Positions 35,380-46,771 of a DNA stretch of 64,000 nucleotides are shown here, one piece after another. Made by a program: the position numbers and the translations under genes. Within the stretch, counting starts at the first letter, position 1, and each line of letters begins with the position of its first letter. Under the pieces are notes generated by a model, which was not told the origin of the DNA, made no database searches, and saw only the letters and a list, made by a program, of their open reading frames with translations. The DNA comes from Massilia violaceinigra (lineage in GTDB: Bacteria > Pseudomonadota > Gammaproteobacteria > Burkholderiales > Burkholderiaceae_D): the NCBI RefSeq assembly GCF_002752675.1, contig NZ_CP024608.1, forward strand, positions 3,162,001-3,226,000. Reading direction: 5' to 3'.

Positions 35380-36906
35380 TCAGGCGCGGCTGCGCTTCTC
35401 GCGCTTGCACTCGAGGCTGCTGAGGATGGTTCCGGAGGGGTCCACGGTGTCCAGATGCACGTCGAAGCCCCACAGGCGCGCCACGTGCTTGAGCACTTCC
35501 TGGGCGTGCTGGTTGAGCGGGCGGCGCTGGAACTGGGTATGGCGCAAGGTCAGTGCCCGGTCGTCGCGCGTGTTGACCTGCCAGACCTGAATGTTCGGTT
35601 CGCGGTTGCCCAGGTTGTACTGCTCGGCCAGCTGCTGGCGCACGTAGCGGTAGCCGCGTTCGTCGTGGATGGCCGAGATGGTCAGTTTCTCGTTCTTGTC
35701 GTCATCGAGCACGGCGAAGAAGTGGAAGTCGCGGATCAGCTTCGGCGAGAGGTACTGGGCAATAAAACTTTCATCCTTGAAATTTCGCATCGCAAAGTCG
35801 AGTGCGACCCGCCAGTCGGTGCCGGCAATGGCCGGGAACCAGTCGCGGTCTTCCTGGGTCGGCTCTTCGCAGATGCGGCGGATATCGCTCATCATGGCGA
35901 AGCCGAGCGCATACGGATTGATGCCGCTGTAGTACTGGCTGGTGGCGGGCGGCTGGTAGACGACGTTGGTATGGCTTTGCAGGAACTCCATCATGAAGCC
36001 ATCGCCGACGATGCCCTCTTTATATAGTTCCTGCAAAATCGTGTAGTGCCAGAAGGTGGCCCAGCCTTCGTTCATGACCTGGGTCTGGCGCTGCGGATAG
36101 AAGTATTGCGAAATCTTGCGCGTGATGCGCACCATTTCGCGCTGCCAGGGTTCGAGCAGGGGCGCGTACTTTTCGATGAAGTACAGCAGGTTTTCTTCGG
36201 GCTCGGGCGGGAAGCGCGGGATCACGACATCGGCCGCTTCCTCGTCGCGCCGCGGCACCGTGCGCCACAGCGCGTTGACCTGGGACTGGGCGTATTCCTC
36301 GCGTTCTTTCTGGCGCGCATTTTCCTGTGCCATCGAGAGCTTGGCCGGGCGCTTGTAGCGGTCCACGCCGTAGTTCTGCAGCGCATGGCAGGAATCGAGC
36401 AGCAGCTCGACCGCATCGATGCCGTGGCGCTGTTCGCACTCGGCGATGTAGTTCTTCGCAAACACCATATAGTCGACGATGGCGTCGGCGTCGGTCCAGG
36501 TGCGGAACAGGTAGTTGCCTTTGAAGAAGGAATTATGCCCGTAAGCAGCATGGGCAATCACCAGCGCCTGCATGGTCAGGCTGTTTTCCTCCATCAGGTA
36601 AGCGATGCAGGGGTTCGAGTTGATGACGATCTCGTACGCCAGGCCCATCTGGCCGCGCTTGTAGCTTTTTTCCGTGGACAGGAAATGCTTGCCGAACGAC
36701 CAGTGGTTATAGGATACCGGCATGCCGACCGAGGTGTAGGCATCCATCATTTGCTCGGCGGTGATGATTTCGAGCTGGTTGGGGTAGGTGTCGAGGCCGA
36801 ATTTTTTGGCGACACGGCGGATTTCTTCGTGCGCGTGCTCGATCAGGTCGAAGGTCCATTCCGACTGTTCGGGCAGGGCGCGCGGGTGTTTGGGGTCTCT
36901 TGGCAT
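35380..36906 (-). CDS. SpoVR family protein
   Basis: This 508-residue soluble protein of the SpoVR/YcgB family shows FGLDTYPNQLEIITAEQMMD near residue 37, the VGMPVSYNHWSFGK segment, VINSNPCIAYLMEEN, and NEGWATFWHY. Many His and Glu residues are conserved, but the biochemical activity is unknown. In non-spore-formers the gene accompanies prkA and yeaH and is linked to stationary phase and stress. AGGAG lies before the ATG. It is the last gene of the minus-strand prkA-yeaH-spoVR operon, 30 bases after the DUF444 gene. Confidence 0.93.
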   Translation of the reverse strand: MPRDPKHPRALPEQSEWTFDLIEHAHEEIRRVAKKFGLDTYPNQLEIITAEQMMDAYTSVGMPVSYNHWSFGKHFLSTEKSYKRGQMGLAYEIVINSNPCIAYLMEENSLTMQALVIAHAAYGHNSFFKGNYLFRTWTDADAIVDYMVFAKNYIAECEQRHGIDAVELLLDSCHALQNYGVDRYKRPAKLSMAQENARQKEREEYAQSQVNALWRTVPRRDEEAADVVIPRFPPEPEENLLYFIEKYAPLLEPWQREMVRITRKISQYFYPQRQTQVMNEGWATFWHYTILQELYKEGIVGDGFMMEFLQSHTNVVYQPPATSQYYSGINPYALGFAMMSDIRRICEEPTQEDRDWFPAIAGTDWRVALDFAMRNFKDESFIAQYLSPKLIRDFHFFAVLDDDKNEKLTISAIHDERGYRYVRQQLAEQYNLGNREPNIQVWQVNTRDDRALTLRHTQFQRRPLNQHAQEVLKHVARLWGFDVHLDTVDPSGTILSSLECKREKRSRA

Positions 36907-36936
36907 GGCTGTGTTCTCCTGGTGCCGACGAGTTAA

Positions 36937-38205
36937 CTATTTTGGCTGTTTCTTGAATAGTTCACGGAAGACCGGATAAATGTCGGCAGGTGTGACAATT
37001 TTTTGCATCGCAAAGTTCGCATGGTGATTCGACACTTCGGCGTACTGCTCCCACAGGTTCTGCGGCGGGCCGTCGGTGATTTCCACATACGTGTAGTACT
37101 GGACCGACGGCATGATGGTGTTGATCAGCAGCTGCTTGCACAGCACCGAGTCGTTGTCCCAGTTGTCGCCGTCGGACGCTTGGGCGACGTAGCTGTTCCA
37201 CTCGCCGCTGCCGTAGCGCTCGCCGATGACCTTGGTCAGCAGGTGCAGCGCCGAGGACACCACGGTGCCGCCCGATTCGCGCGAATGGAAGAATTCTTCC
37301 TCGTCCACTTCGGACGCGGCCGTGTGATGGCGGATGAACACCACCTCGATCTTGTCGTAGGCGCGTTTGAGGAACAGGTACAGCAGGATGAAGAAGCGCT
37401 TGGCGGTATCCTTGCGCGTCTCGTCCATCGAGCCCGACACGTCCATGATGCAGAACATCACGGCTTGCGTCATCGGCTTGGGCACCTTGATGCGGTTGCT
37501 GTAGCGCAGGTCGAACGGGTCGATGAAGGGAATCGCCAGCAGCTTGGTGTGCAGATGATGAATCAGGCGCTTCAGTTCAACCACGCGCAGGTCGTCGAGC
37601 GGCACGCCTTCTTCCAGCAGTGCGATCAGTTCATTCTCGGCTTCCAGCACGGCCTTGCGCGAACTGCCGCCGACCGCGATGCGCCGCCCCAGCGCCCCGC
37701 GCAGCGAGCGCAGCACGTGGATGTTGGACGGCGTGCCCGACATATTGTAGCCGGCGCGCTGGTTCTTGAATTCCGTGGTGGCGGTCAATTGCGTCTTGAC
37801 CATGTTCGGCAATTCCAGGTCTTCGAAGAAGTAATTCATGAATTCTTCGCGCGAGAGCTCGAAGATGAAGTCGTCTTCCGATTGCTGGTCGCTGTTGCCC
37901 GCCTTGCCGCGTCCCGATCCGCCGCCGCCCTTGGGCCGGTTGAACTGGTCGCCTTTCTGGTATTCCTTGTTGCCGGGGTTGATGGTTTCCCACACGCCGC
38001 CGTGGGCGTGGCCGAAGTTCGGCTCGTTCACATCCTTGACGGGAATCGACACCTTCTCGCCATTTTCAATATCGGTGATCGAACGGCCCTTGATGGCCCG
38101 TCCGACAGCGTCCTTGATCTGGCTTTTGTATCGCCGTAGGAAGCGCTCTCGGTTGATCGCTGACTTGTTCTTGCCTTGCAAGCGTCGGTCGATGAGATAA
38201 GTCAA
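36937..38205 (-). CDS. DUF444 family protein (YeaH/YhbH)
   Basis: This 422-residue protein of the YeaH/YhbH family has an N-terminal basic part (LIDRRLQGKNKSAINRERFL). It also has a Gly/Lys-rich segment (PKGGGGSGRGKAGNSDQQSE, about residues 91-110) and a C-terminal von Willebrand A-like domain with the metal-site motif MDVSGSMDETRKD. It is encoded between prkA and spoVR, the conserved three-gene arrangement in which these proteins are thought to act together. A partner role for the PrkA kinase is inferred from context, since the molecular function is unknown. Confidence 0.93.
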   Translation of the reverse strand: MTYLIDRRLQGKNKSAINRERFLRRYKSQIKDAVGRAIKGRSITDIENGEKVSIPVKDVNEPNFGHAHGGVWETINPGNKEYQKGDQFNRPKGGGGSGRGKAGNSDQQSEDDFIFELSREEFMNYFFEDLELPNMVKTQLTATTEFKNQRAGYNMSGTPSNIHVLRSLRGALGRRIAVGGSSRKAVLEAENELIALLEEGVPLDDLRVVELKRLIHHLHTKLLAIPFIDPFDLRYSNRIKVPKPMTQAVMFCIMDVSGSMDETRKDTAKRFFILLYLFLKRAYDKIEVVFIRHHTAASEVDEEEFFHSRESGGTVVSSALHLLTKVIGERYGSGEWNSYVAQASDGDNWDNDSVLCKQLLINTIMPSVQYYTYVEITDGPPQNLWEQYAEVSNHHANFAMQKIVTPADIYPVFRELFKKQPK

Positions 38206-38300
38206 AACGGGCCTCCTGCTTCAAATCCGTGTATCCGTGCGCCTTGGCGTCGCCTTGACGGTGCCGTGGCGGGCTTTTCACGGTCCGCCACCAGGCCGCC

Positions 38301-40223
38301 TTACGATGACTTGCGCACGCGCAGATACCATTCGCACAGCAGGCGCACCTGCTTGGCGGTATAACCTTTTTCCACCATGCGCGCCACGAAGTCGGCGTGC
38401 TTGTTCGCGTCCTCGGCACTGGCCTTGGCGTTGAACGAAATGACCGGCAGCAGTTCCTCGGTATTCGAGAACATCTTCTTCTCGATCACGGTGCGGAACT
38501 TTTCATAGCTGGTCCATGCCGGATTCTTGCCGCCATTGGTGGCCCGGGCACGCAATCCGAAGTTCACGATCTCGTTGCGGAAATCCTTGGGATTGCTGAT
38601 TCCGGCCGGCTTCTCGATCTTTTCCAGCTCGTTGTTGAGCGAATCGCGGTCGAAACTCTCGCCCGTGTCGGGATCGCGGAATTCCTGATCCTGGATCCAG
38701 AAGTCGGCGAAGGTCACGTAGCGGTCGAAAATGTTCTGGCCGTATTCCGAGTAGCTTTCCAGGTAGGCGGTCTGGATTTCCTTGCCGATGAACTCGACAT
38801 AGCGCTGCGCCAGGTGCTCCTTAATATAGGAGAAGTAGCGCTGCTCGGTTTCGGGCGGAAACTGCTCGCGCTCGATCTGCTGCTCCAGTACATACAGCAG
38901 GTGCACCGGATTGGCCGCCACTTCGGTATTGTCGAAATTGAAGACCTTCGACAAAATCTTGAACGCGAAGCGGGTCGACAAACCGTTCATGCCTTCGTCC
39001 ACCCCGGCATAATCGACATACTCGTGCATCGATTTGGCCTTCGGATCGGTGTCCTTGAGGTTCTCGCCATCGTAGACCAGCATTTTGGAGAACACACTCG
39101 AATTTTCCGGGTCCTTCAGGCGCGACAGGATCGCGAACTGCGCCATCATTTTCATGGTGCCCGGCGCGCACGGGGCTTGCTCGAGCGAGGAGTTGCGGAT
39201 CAGCTTATCGTAAATCTTGATCTCGTCCGACACGCGCAGGCAGTACGGTACCTTGACGATGTAGATGCGGTCGAGGAACGCTTCGTTATTGCGGTTGTTG
39301 CGGAAGGTTTTCCACTCCGATTCGTTCGAGTGCGCCAGGATGATGCCGTCGAACGGAATCGCGCCGAAGCCCTCGGTGCCCTTGTAATTGCCTTCCTGCG
39401 TGGCCGTCAGCAGGGGATGGAGCACCTTGATCGGTGCCTTGAACATCTCGACGAATTCCATCAGCCCCTGGTTGGCCAGGCACAGGCCGCCGGAGTAGCT
39501 GTAGGCATCCGGATCGTCCTGGGCGTAATCTTCGAGCTTGCGGATATCGACCTTGCCGACCAGCGAAGAAATATCCTGGTTGTTCTCGTCGCCCGGCTCG
39601 GTCTTGGAAATGGCGATCTGCTTGAGCACCGACGGATAGCGCTTGACCACGCGGAACTGGTTGATGTCGCCATTGAATTCGTGCAGGCGCTTGACTGCCC
39701 ACGGGCTCGGAATGGTGCGCAGGTAGCGGCGCGGAATGCCGTAATCCTCTTCCAGGATGACGCCGTCTTCTTCCTCGTTGAACAGGCCGAGCGGCGATTC
39801 GTTCACCGGCGAGCCTTTCAGCGCGTAGAAAGGCACCTGTTCCATCAGCACCTTGAGCTTTTCGGCGATCGACGACTTGCCGCCGCCGACGGGGCCGAGC
39901 AGGTAGAGGATTTGCTTGCGTTCTTCCAAGCCCTGCGCGGCATGGCGGAAGTACGACACCACCTGCTCGATGACTTCCTCGGTGCCGTAGAAGTCGCGGA
40001 AGGCCGGATAAATCTTGATCACCTTGTTGGCGAAGATGCGCGACAGGCGCGTGTCGTTGCGCGTGTCCACCAGGGTCGGCTCGCCGATCGCGGCCAGCAT
40101 GCGTTCCGGCGCGCTGGCATAGGTGAGCTTGTCCTTTTTGCACAGTGCCAGATACTCAGAAAGGGAATATTCCTCTTCGCGGGTACGCTCGTAGCGAGCT
40201 GCGTAGTTGTCAAAAATGGTCAT
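38301..40223 (-). CDS. prkA: PrkA family serine protein kinase
   Basis: This 640-residue PrkA-type protein has an AAA+ core with Walker A LGPVGGGKS (residues 109-117), and ILAHSNESEWKTF later in the domain. A C-terminal PrkA kinase-like domain follows. Family members act in stress and stationary-phase adaptation and have been reported as Ser kinases or as Lon-like proteases, so activity should be treated as open. It heads the prkA-yeaH-spoVR operon, and 95 bases separate it from the DUF444 gene. Confidence 0.94.
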   Translation of the reverse strand: MTIFDNYAARYERTREEEYSLSEYLALCKKDKLTYASAPERMLAAIGEPTLVDTRNDTRLSRIFANKVIKIYPAFRDFYGTEEVIEQVVSYFRHAAQGLEERKQILYLLGPVGGGKSSIAEKLKVLMEQVPFYALKGSPVNESPLGLFNEEEDGVILEEDYGIPRRYLRTIPSPWAVKRLHEFNGDINQFRVVKRYPSVLKQIAISKTEPGDENNQDISSLVGKVDIRKLEDYAQDDPDAYSYSGGLCLANQGLMEFVEMFKAPIKVLHPLLTATQEGNYKGTEGFGAIPFDGIILAHSNESEWKTFRNNRNNEAFLDRIYIVKVPYCLRVSDEIKIYDKLIRNSSLEQAPCAPGTMKMMAQFAILSRLKDPENSSVFSKMLVYDGENLKDTDPKAKSMHEYVDYAGVDEGMNGLSTRFAFKILSKVFNFDNTEVAANPVHLLYVLEQQIEREQFPPETEQRYFSYIKEHLAQRYVEFIGKEIQTAYLESYSEYGQNIFDRYVTFADFWIQDQEFRDPDTGESFDRDSLNNELEKIEKPAGISNPKDFRNEIVNFGLRARATNGGKNPAWTSYEKFRTVIEKKMFSNTEELLPVISFNAKASAEDANKHADFVARMVEKGYTAKQVRLLCEWYLRVRKSS

Positions 40224-41839
<1,616 letters not shown>

Positions 41840-41857
41840 ATCGACCGCCACCCTGCC

Positions 41858-44389
41858 ATGCTGATTCAATCGCTCCGAATGACCGCGCGCGACTGGCGCG
41901 CCGGTGAACTGCGCTTCCTGCTGATCGCCCTGATCATCGCCGTCTCGGCGCTGTCGTCGGTGGGTTTTTTCATCGACCGCATGCGCAGCGGCCTCAATCG
42001 CGATGCGCACCAGCTGCTCGGCGCCGACCTGCTGGTCAATGCCGACCAGCCGCTCGATCCCGCCTGGCGCGCCGAAGCCGTCAAGCGCGGCCTGGTGCTG
42101 GCCGATACGGTGACCTTCCCCAGCATGGCGCAGGCGGGCGAGGGCGATCAGTCGGTCTCGCAGCTGGCGGCGATCAAGGCCGTCTCGCCCGGCTATCCGC
42201 TGCGCGGCCAGCTGCGCATCACCACCAGCCTGGATCAAGCCAGCGCCGCGCTGGGCGACAAGACCGACACCACGCCCGCAGCGGGCACGGTGTGGGTCGA
42301 CCCGAATATTCTCACCGCGCTCAAGGCCGGCGTCGGCAGCCGCATTCGCGTGGGCGACAAGGAATTCACGATCGCCCAGCTGATCGCCTCGGAACCGGAC
42401 CGCGGCCCCTCGTTCGCCAATTTTTCGCCGCGCGTGATGCTGTCCCTGGCCGACCTTGCGGCGACGAACCTGATCGACAACGGTTCGCGCGTCACCTACC
42501 GCCTGCAGGTGAGCGCCCCATCGAACAACGACACCAAGAGCGTCAAGGCATTCGAAGAATGGATCACGGCGCGCATCGACGCCGACAAGGTGCGCGGCGT
42601 ACGCGTCGAATCGCTCGAAAACGGCCGCCCCGAAATGCGCGCCACGCTCGACCGCGCCGACCGCTTCCTGTCGCTGGTCGGCCTGCTCTCGGCCATGCTG
42701 GCGGCGGTCGCCGTGGCCATGGCCGCGCGCCGCTTCATGCTGCGCCACCTGGACGCCTGCGCCATGCTGCGCTGCCTCGGCCTGACGCAAAACCAGGTCA
42801 CCATGCTGTACCTGATCGAATTCGCCCTGGTCGGCCTGGTCGGCAGCGCGCTCGGGGTGCTGGTCGGCTTCGGCGGCCACTACGTGCTGATGCAGCTGAT
42901 CGGGTCCATGCTCAGCACCGACCTGCCGCCGGTCTCCTTCCTGCCCGCCCTGCAGGGCATCGCCACCGGCATGCTGCTGCTGGTCGGCTTCGCGCTGCCG
43001 CCGGTTCTGCAATTGCGCAATGTGCCGCACAACCGCGTGATCCGGCGCGAACAGGCCGCGCCCAAGCCGATGGCGCTGGCCACGTACGGCCTGGGCCTGA
43101 TCGTGTTCGTCGGCCTGATGCTGTGGCAGGCGGGCGACGTCACCCTGGCGCTGTCCACGGCGGCGGGCTTTCTGGGCGGCTTTGCCGTCTTCGCGCTGGT
43201 GGCGTGGGGCGGCCTGGCGTTTCTGAAGACGCTGCGCGGCGCGATCGACAGCCAGAGCTGGCGCTTCGCCGTCACCTCGCTGCAGCGCCGCCCGGGCGCC
43301 ACCATCGTGCAGGTGGTCTCGCTCGCGCTCGGCCTGATGGCCTTGCTGCTGCTGACCGTGGTGCGCGGCGACCTGATGACGGCCTGGCGCAGCGCCACGC
43401 CGCCGGACGCGCCGAACCGCTTCATCATCAACATCCTGCCCGACCAGAAAAACGACGTGGCCCAGCGCATCGCCGCCGCCAAGGTCAGCGAAGCGCAGCT
43501 GTTCCCGATGATCCGCGGGCGCCTGACCGCCGTCAACGACAAGCCGATCACCGCCGCCAGCTACGACAACGACAATGCGCGCCGCCTGGCCGAGCGCGAA
43601 TTCAACCTCTCGACCACGATCGACATGCCGGCCTCGAACCAGATCGTGGCCGGCCAGTGGTACAAGGATGCGCCGGGCGTGGCCGAAGCCTCGGTCGAGC
43701 AGGGCATCGCCAAGACGCTGGGCCTGAAACTGGGCGACAGCATGCGCTTCGACGTCGGCGGCACCGTGGTCGACGCCAAGGTGACCAGCCTGCGCAAGCT
43801 GGAATGGGGCTCGATGCGGGCGAATTTTTTCGTCATCATCAACCCGGCCGCGATGGAGAAAACCTCGCAAACCTTCATGACGGCCTTCCACCTGCCGCCG
43901 GCGCAAAGCGGATTCACCAACGCCCTGACGCGCGATTACCCGAACCTGACGGTGATCGACGTGAGCGGCATCATCCGCCAGTTGCAGGAAGTGCTGGACC
44001 AGGTGGTGACCGCGGTCGAATTCCTGTTCATGTTCACCCTGGCCTCCGGGGTGCTGGTGCTGTACGCGGCCCTGATGGGTTCGCAGGACGAGCGCACCCG
44101 CGAGTCCGGCCTGCTGCGCGCGCTGGGCGCCACCCGCAAGCAGCTCTCGCGCGCGCAGTGGATCGAGTTCTCGCTGGTGGGCGGACTGGCCGGTCTGCTG
44201 GCCGCGTCGGGCGCGGCCGCGCTGGGCTGGGCGCTGGCCACCTATCAGTTCAAGTTCCCTTGGACCTTCAGTCCGATGGTGTGGCTGGCCGGTCTGGTGG
44301 TGGGCGCACTGTGCGCCATCATCGGCGGCTGGCTCGGGCTGCGCAATGTGCTGCGCCAGCCGCCCTTGCAGACCTTGCGCGGCACCTAG
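41858..44389 (+). CDS. FtsX-type ABC transporter permease (YbbP-like)
   Basis: This 843-residue inner-membrane protein has the layout of the MacB/FtsX permease superfamily. An N-terminal helix (FLLIALIIAVSALSSVGFF) is followed by a large periplasmic domain (about 45-260) and three helices with a PCD/FtsX core (about 265-400). A second set then repeats the pattern, with a final FtsX core (about 725-843, including GLLRALGATRKQLSRAQWIE). E. coli YbbP is similar and has an ATPase, YbbA, next to it. Here no ATPase gene is adjacent, so the partner is elsewhere. The substrate is unknown; lipid or lipoprotein extraction is typical. Confidence 0.85.
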   Translation: MLIQSLRMTARDWRAGELRFLLIALIIAVSALSSVGFFIDRMRSGLNRDAHQLLGADLLVNADQPLDPAWRAEAVKRGLVLADTVTFPSMAQAGEGDQSVSQLAAIKAVSPGYPLRGQLRITTSLDQASAALGDKTDTTPAAGTVWVDPNILTALKAGVGSRIRVGDKEFTIAQLIASEPDRGPSFANFSPRVMLSLADLAATNLIDNGSRVTYRLQVSAPSNNDTKSVKAFEEWITARIDADKVRGVRVESLENGRPEMRATLDRADRFLSLVGLLSAMLAAVAVAMAARRFMLRHLDACAMLRCLGLTQNQVTMLYLIEFALVGLVGSALGVLVGFGGHYVLMQLIGSMLSTDLPPVSFLPALQGIATGMLLLVGFALPPVLQLRNVPHNRVIRREQAAPKPMALATYGLGLIVFVGLMLWQAGDVTLALSTAAGFLGGFAVFALVAWGGLAFLKTLRGAIDSQSWRFAVTSLQRRPGATIVQVVSLALGLMALLLLTVVRGDLMTAWRSATPPDAPNRFIINILPDQKNDVAQRIAAAKVSEAQLFPMIRGRLTAVNDKPITAASYDNDNARRLAEREFNLSTTIDMPASNQIVAGQWYKDAPGVAEASVEQGIAKTLGLKLGDSMRFDVGGTVVDAKVTSLRKLEWGSMRANFFVIINPAAMEKTSQTFMTAFHLPPAQSGFTNALTRDYPNLTVIDVSGIIRQLQEVLDQVVTAVEFLFMFTLASGVLVLYAALMGSQDERTRESGLLRALGATRKQLSRAQWIEFSLVGGLAGLLAASGAAALGWALATYQFKFPWTFSPMVWLAGLVVGALCAIIGGWLGLRNVLRQPPLQTLRGT

Positions 44390-44400
44390 ACACGCTCGCC

Positions 44401-45405
44401 TCAAGGCGCCGCCGTCTCGTGCTCGCGCTCGCGCAGGAAGGCCTCGAACGGGTGGGCTGGCTGTTCCAGCTCGCCCGGCGCCAGCGGGAACAGTGCCCAG
44501 TAATAGGTGGTCTGCGCCCCGCGGCAGCGCTGCGCGGGCGCGGTCCAGCGGTGCCAGTTCTTGGCGAAATCGCGCGCATACATGCCGTCGCCCTCGCGAA
44601 AATACGGCACGATGCAGCGCTCGCGCACCGCCTGCAGGAATGACGGCGGCGCGTCGTTGTCGCAACCGACCTCGTAGTGCGCGTCCATCCCGGCCTCGGT
44701 TTCGACCACCATCAGCTGGGCGCGTCCGCGCGCATCGTACAGCAGGATGCCGGCCGGATTCGGATACAGATAGTGTTCCACGATCCCGTGCTGGTCCGCC
44801 ACCATGCGCACCACCGCGGAAAACGCCGGGTCGCTCAGGAAGCTGTGGTTGTGCAGCTCCAGCAGGTCGCGCAGCGGGTCGGAACGGGCCGCGAAATACG
44901 CCTGCTGCAGCGACACGATTTCGGCTTCGAGCTTGTCGAGCGCACCGTCATCGCTCTTTTTGATGTAACGGTCGATCAGGCCGCGGTTGAAGGCGTCGAC
45001 CGCCACCTTTTCGTCGGCCACGCCGGTAAACAGGATCTTCTTGCAGGGCAGGTGGCGCAGCGCCTCGCACAGCTCCAGCCCATCCATCTGCGGCATCGAA
45101 TAATCGACCACCACCACCGACGGCGTCATGAAGCGCTCCGGCTCGAAGCTGATGCGGTGGATCTGCTCGATGTCGAAGGCCACGTTGCAGCCCTCCATCG
45201 GCCCGGGATAGGTATCGTAGCTGGCCGCCAGCCGGCCCGGCTGGGGCTCGCCGTGGGCGCCGATCCAGGCCAGCGCGCTGCTGGTGTCGGCAAAACATTT
45301 GCTGGCCAGCGCCGGATCGAGCTGGAAGGCGACGCTTTTCAGGAAACTGTCGCTGTCGTCGATCAGGACGGTCAGGCTGGGATGGCTATAAATCGGCAAG
45401 GGCAT
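44401..45405 (-). CDS. jqsR: Response regulator of the alpha-hydroxyketone quorum-sensing cluster (JqsR/LqsR-like)
   Basis: This 334-residue response regulator has a receiver domain with acidic residues Asp16/Asp17 and phospho-acceptor Asp101 (VVVVDYSMPQMDG). Thr127 and Lys149/150 complete the switch. Between the first helix and the phospho-acceptor there is an insertion of about 40 residues, so the receiver is longer than usual. The C-terminal half (about 155-334) has no DNA-binding helix-turn-helix and looks like the unusual LqsR output domain. It is transcribed after the sensor kinase, 20 bases apart. The gene name is by analogy with Janthinobacterium. Confidence 0.82.
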   Translation of the reverse strand: MPLPIYSHPSLTVLIDDSDSFLKSVAFQLDPALASKCFADTSSALAWIGAHGEPQPGRLAASYDTYPGPMEGCNVAFDIEQIHRISFEPERFMTPSVVVVDYSMPQMDGLELCEALRHLPCKKILFTGVADEKVAVDAFNRGLIDRYIKKSDDGALDKLEAEIVSLQQAYFAARSDPLRDLLELHNHSFLSDPAFSAVVRMVADQHGIVEHYLYPNPAGILLYDARGRAQLMVVETEAGMDAHYEVGCDNDAPPSFLQAVRERCIVPYFREGDGMYARDFAKNWHRWTAPAQRCRGAQTTYYWALFPLAPGELEQPAHPFEAFLREREHETAAP

Positions 45406-45425
45406 GCTGAGCCTTTCAGATGGGG

Positions 45426-46736
45426 TCAATGCGGAGGCGGCGGCGCGGGCACGCGCGGGAATTCGAGCACGAACATGGTGTAGCCAAGCTCGCGCGAGAC
45501 GCAACGGATGCTGGCCTGCCAGGCATCGATGATGTCCTTGCACAGGGCCAGGCCGATGCCGGCGCCGGAACTGGGTGGATACGAATAGAAGCGCTGGAAG
45601 ATCATGGGCAGGTTGCGCGCCGCGATGCCGCAGCCGGTATCGATCACCAGCAGGCGCGGCGTGTCGGGACGGCCGTCGACGACGATGCGGATGCGTCCCT
45701 TGCCGGCCCGGTGCAGTGCCTTGAGCGCGTTGCGCAGCAGGTTGAGCAAAATGACGACCGACAGCTCGTGCTTGCCGGCGAAGCGAAAGTCGGTGCGGAT
45801 GTCGACGCTGACCGCATCGCGCTGCGACTGCGCCGCGAACGGATAGCGCCGGATCACCGACTCGACCACCTCGCGCATCGACACTTCCTCGGTCGCTTCG
45901 AGCTGCTGCTCGACCGCGCTGGCCGACAGCAGGAACAGGTCGATCATGTGGTTCATGTGGCGCACCTCGTACTGGATGCGCGCCATCGCGTCTGCCATCG
46001 CCTGCCAGTCCGCCTCGCTGGCCTGGGCCGGCGGCGTGATGCGGCGGTGGATGCCGCGCACATTGGCCTCGACGCTGATCAGGGGCGTGCGCAGTTCGTG
46101 CGACACGCTGGCCAGGCCGTGCGCCATGCCGGCCAGCTTCTCGCGCGCCAGCGCCCCGCGCCCGGCCTTGGCCACCGATACCGCGACGATGGTGAAGGCG
46201 TAGATCGGCAGCTGTTCCAGCACCGTGGGGCTGAGCATGAACGCCGGCTCGCCGACCAGCGCGAACAGGGCGCAGGCCAGCACGCTGCCGGTGGCGCAGG
46301 CGCTCAGTGCCAGGCGCGTGCGAAAGTGGAACAGCACCGTCAGCGCGATGAGCAGCGACTGGCTCCACACGGCCGAACCGTGATTCATCAGGTACATGAA
46401 CGCGAACTGAAACGGCAGCACATAGGTCACCGCGATGAACAGATAGGCATTCACGAAGCGCCCGCGCAGCAGGCGTCCGGGGGCCAGCGCGGGCAGGCAC
46501 AGGGCCGCGCCGATCAGGCGCAGCGTGAGGCTCTCGAACTCCTGCGGGAACCAGTAAGTCCAGATCGAATAATAGGCCGGCATGCCCAGGAAGCCGATCC
46601 ACGCCAGCACGATGAAGCGTCCGGCCGCATGGGCGTGGTGACGCTCGTTGTGGACCAGCCATCGCAGCAGCCAATGGAGGATCAATTCGCGCAGACGGTC
46701 GGTGAAAAACGGGGCGGGGGCGCTGGCAAACATCAT
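45426..46736 (-). CDS. jqsS: Membrane sensor histidine kinase (JqsS/LqsS/CqsS-like)
   Basis: This 436-residue kinase has six predicted transmembrane helices in its N-terminal half (about residues 38-190), the sensor layout used by CqsS and LqsS for alpha-hydroxyketones. The phospho-acceptor is His213 in ASVSHELRTPL. The N-box NLLRNALKAL and the G-boxes VIDTGCGIA and GAGIGLALCKDI follow. There is no C-terminal receiver domain, so unlike the Vibrio hybrid kinase it is expected to phosphorylate the separate response regulator encoded next. The ATG at 46736 (or 46733) is chosen because the membrane domain begins soon after. Confidence 0.85.
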   Translation of the reverse strand: MMFASAPAPFFTDRLRELILHWLLRWLVHNERHHAHAAGRFIVLAWIGFLGMPAYYSIWTYWFPQEFESLTLRLIGAALCLPALAPGRLLRGRFVNAYLFIAVTYVLPFQFAFMYLMNHGSAVWSQSLLIALTVLFHFRTRLALSACATGSVLACALFALVGEPAFMLSPTVLEQLPIYAFTIVAVSVAKAGRGALAREKLAGMAHGLASVSHELRTPLISVEANVRGIHRRITPPAQASEADWQAMADAMARIQYEVRHMNHMIDLFLLSASAVEQQLEATEEVSMREVVESVIRRYPFAAQSQRDAVSVDIRTDFRFAGKHELSVVILLNLLRNALKALHRAGKGRIRIVVDGRPDTPRLLVIDTGCGIAARNLPMIFQRFYSYPPSSGAGIGLALCKDIIDAWQASIRCVSRELGYTMFVLEFPRVPAPPPPH

Positions 46737-46771
46737 GGAAAGGTTTCCGGAGTCGCAGTGGTGGGCTGGAA

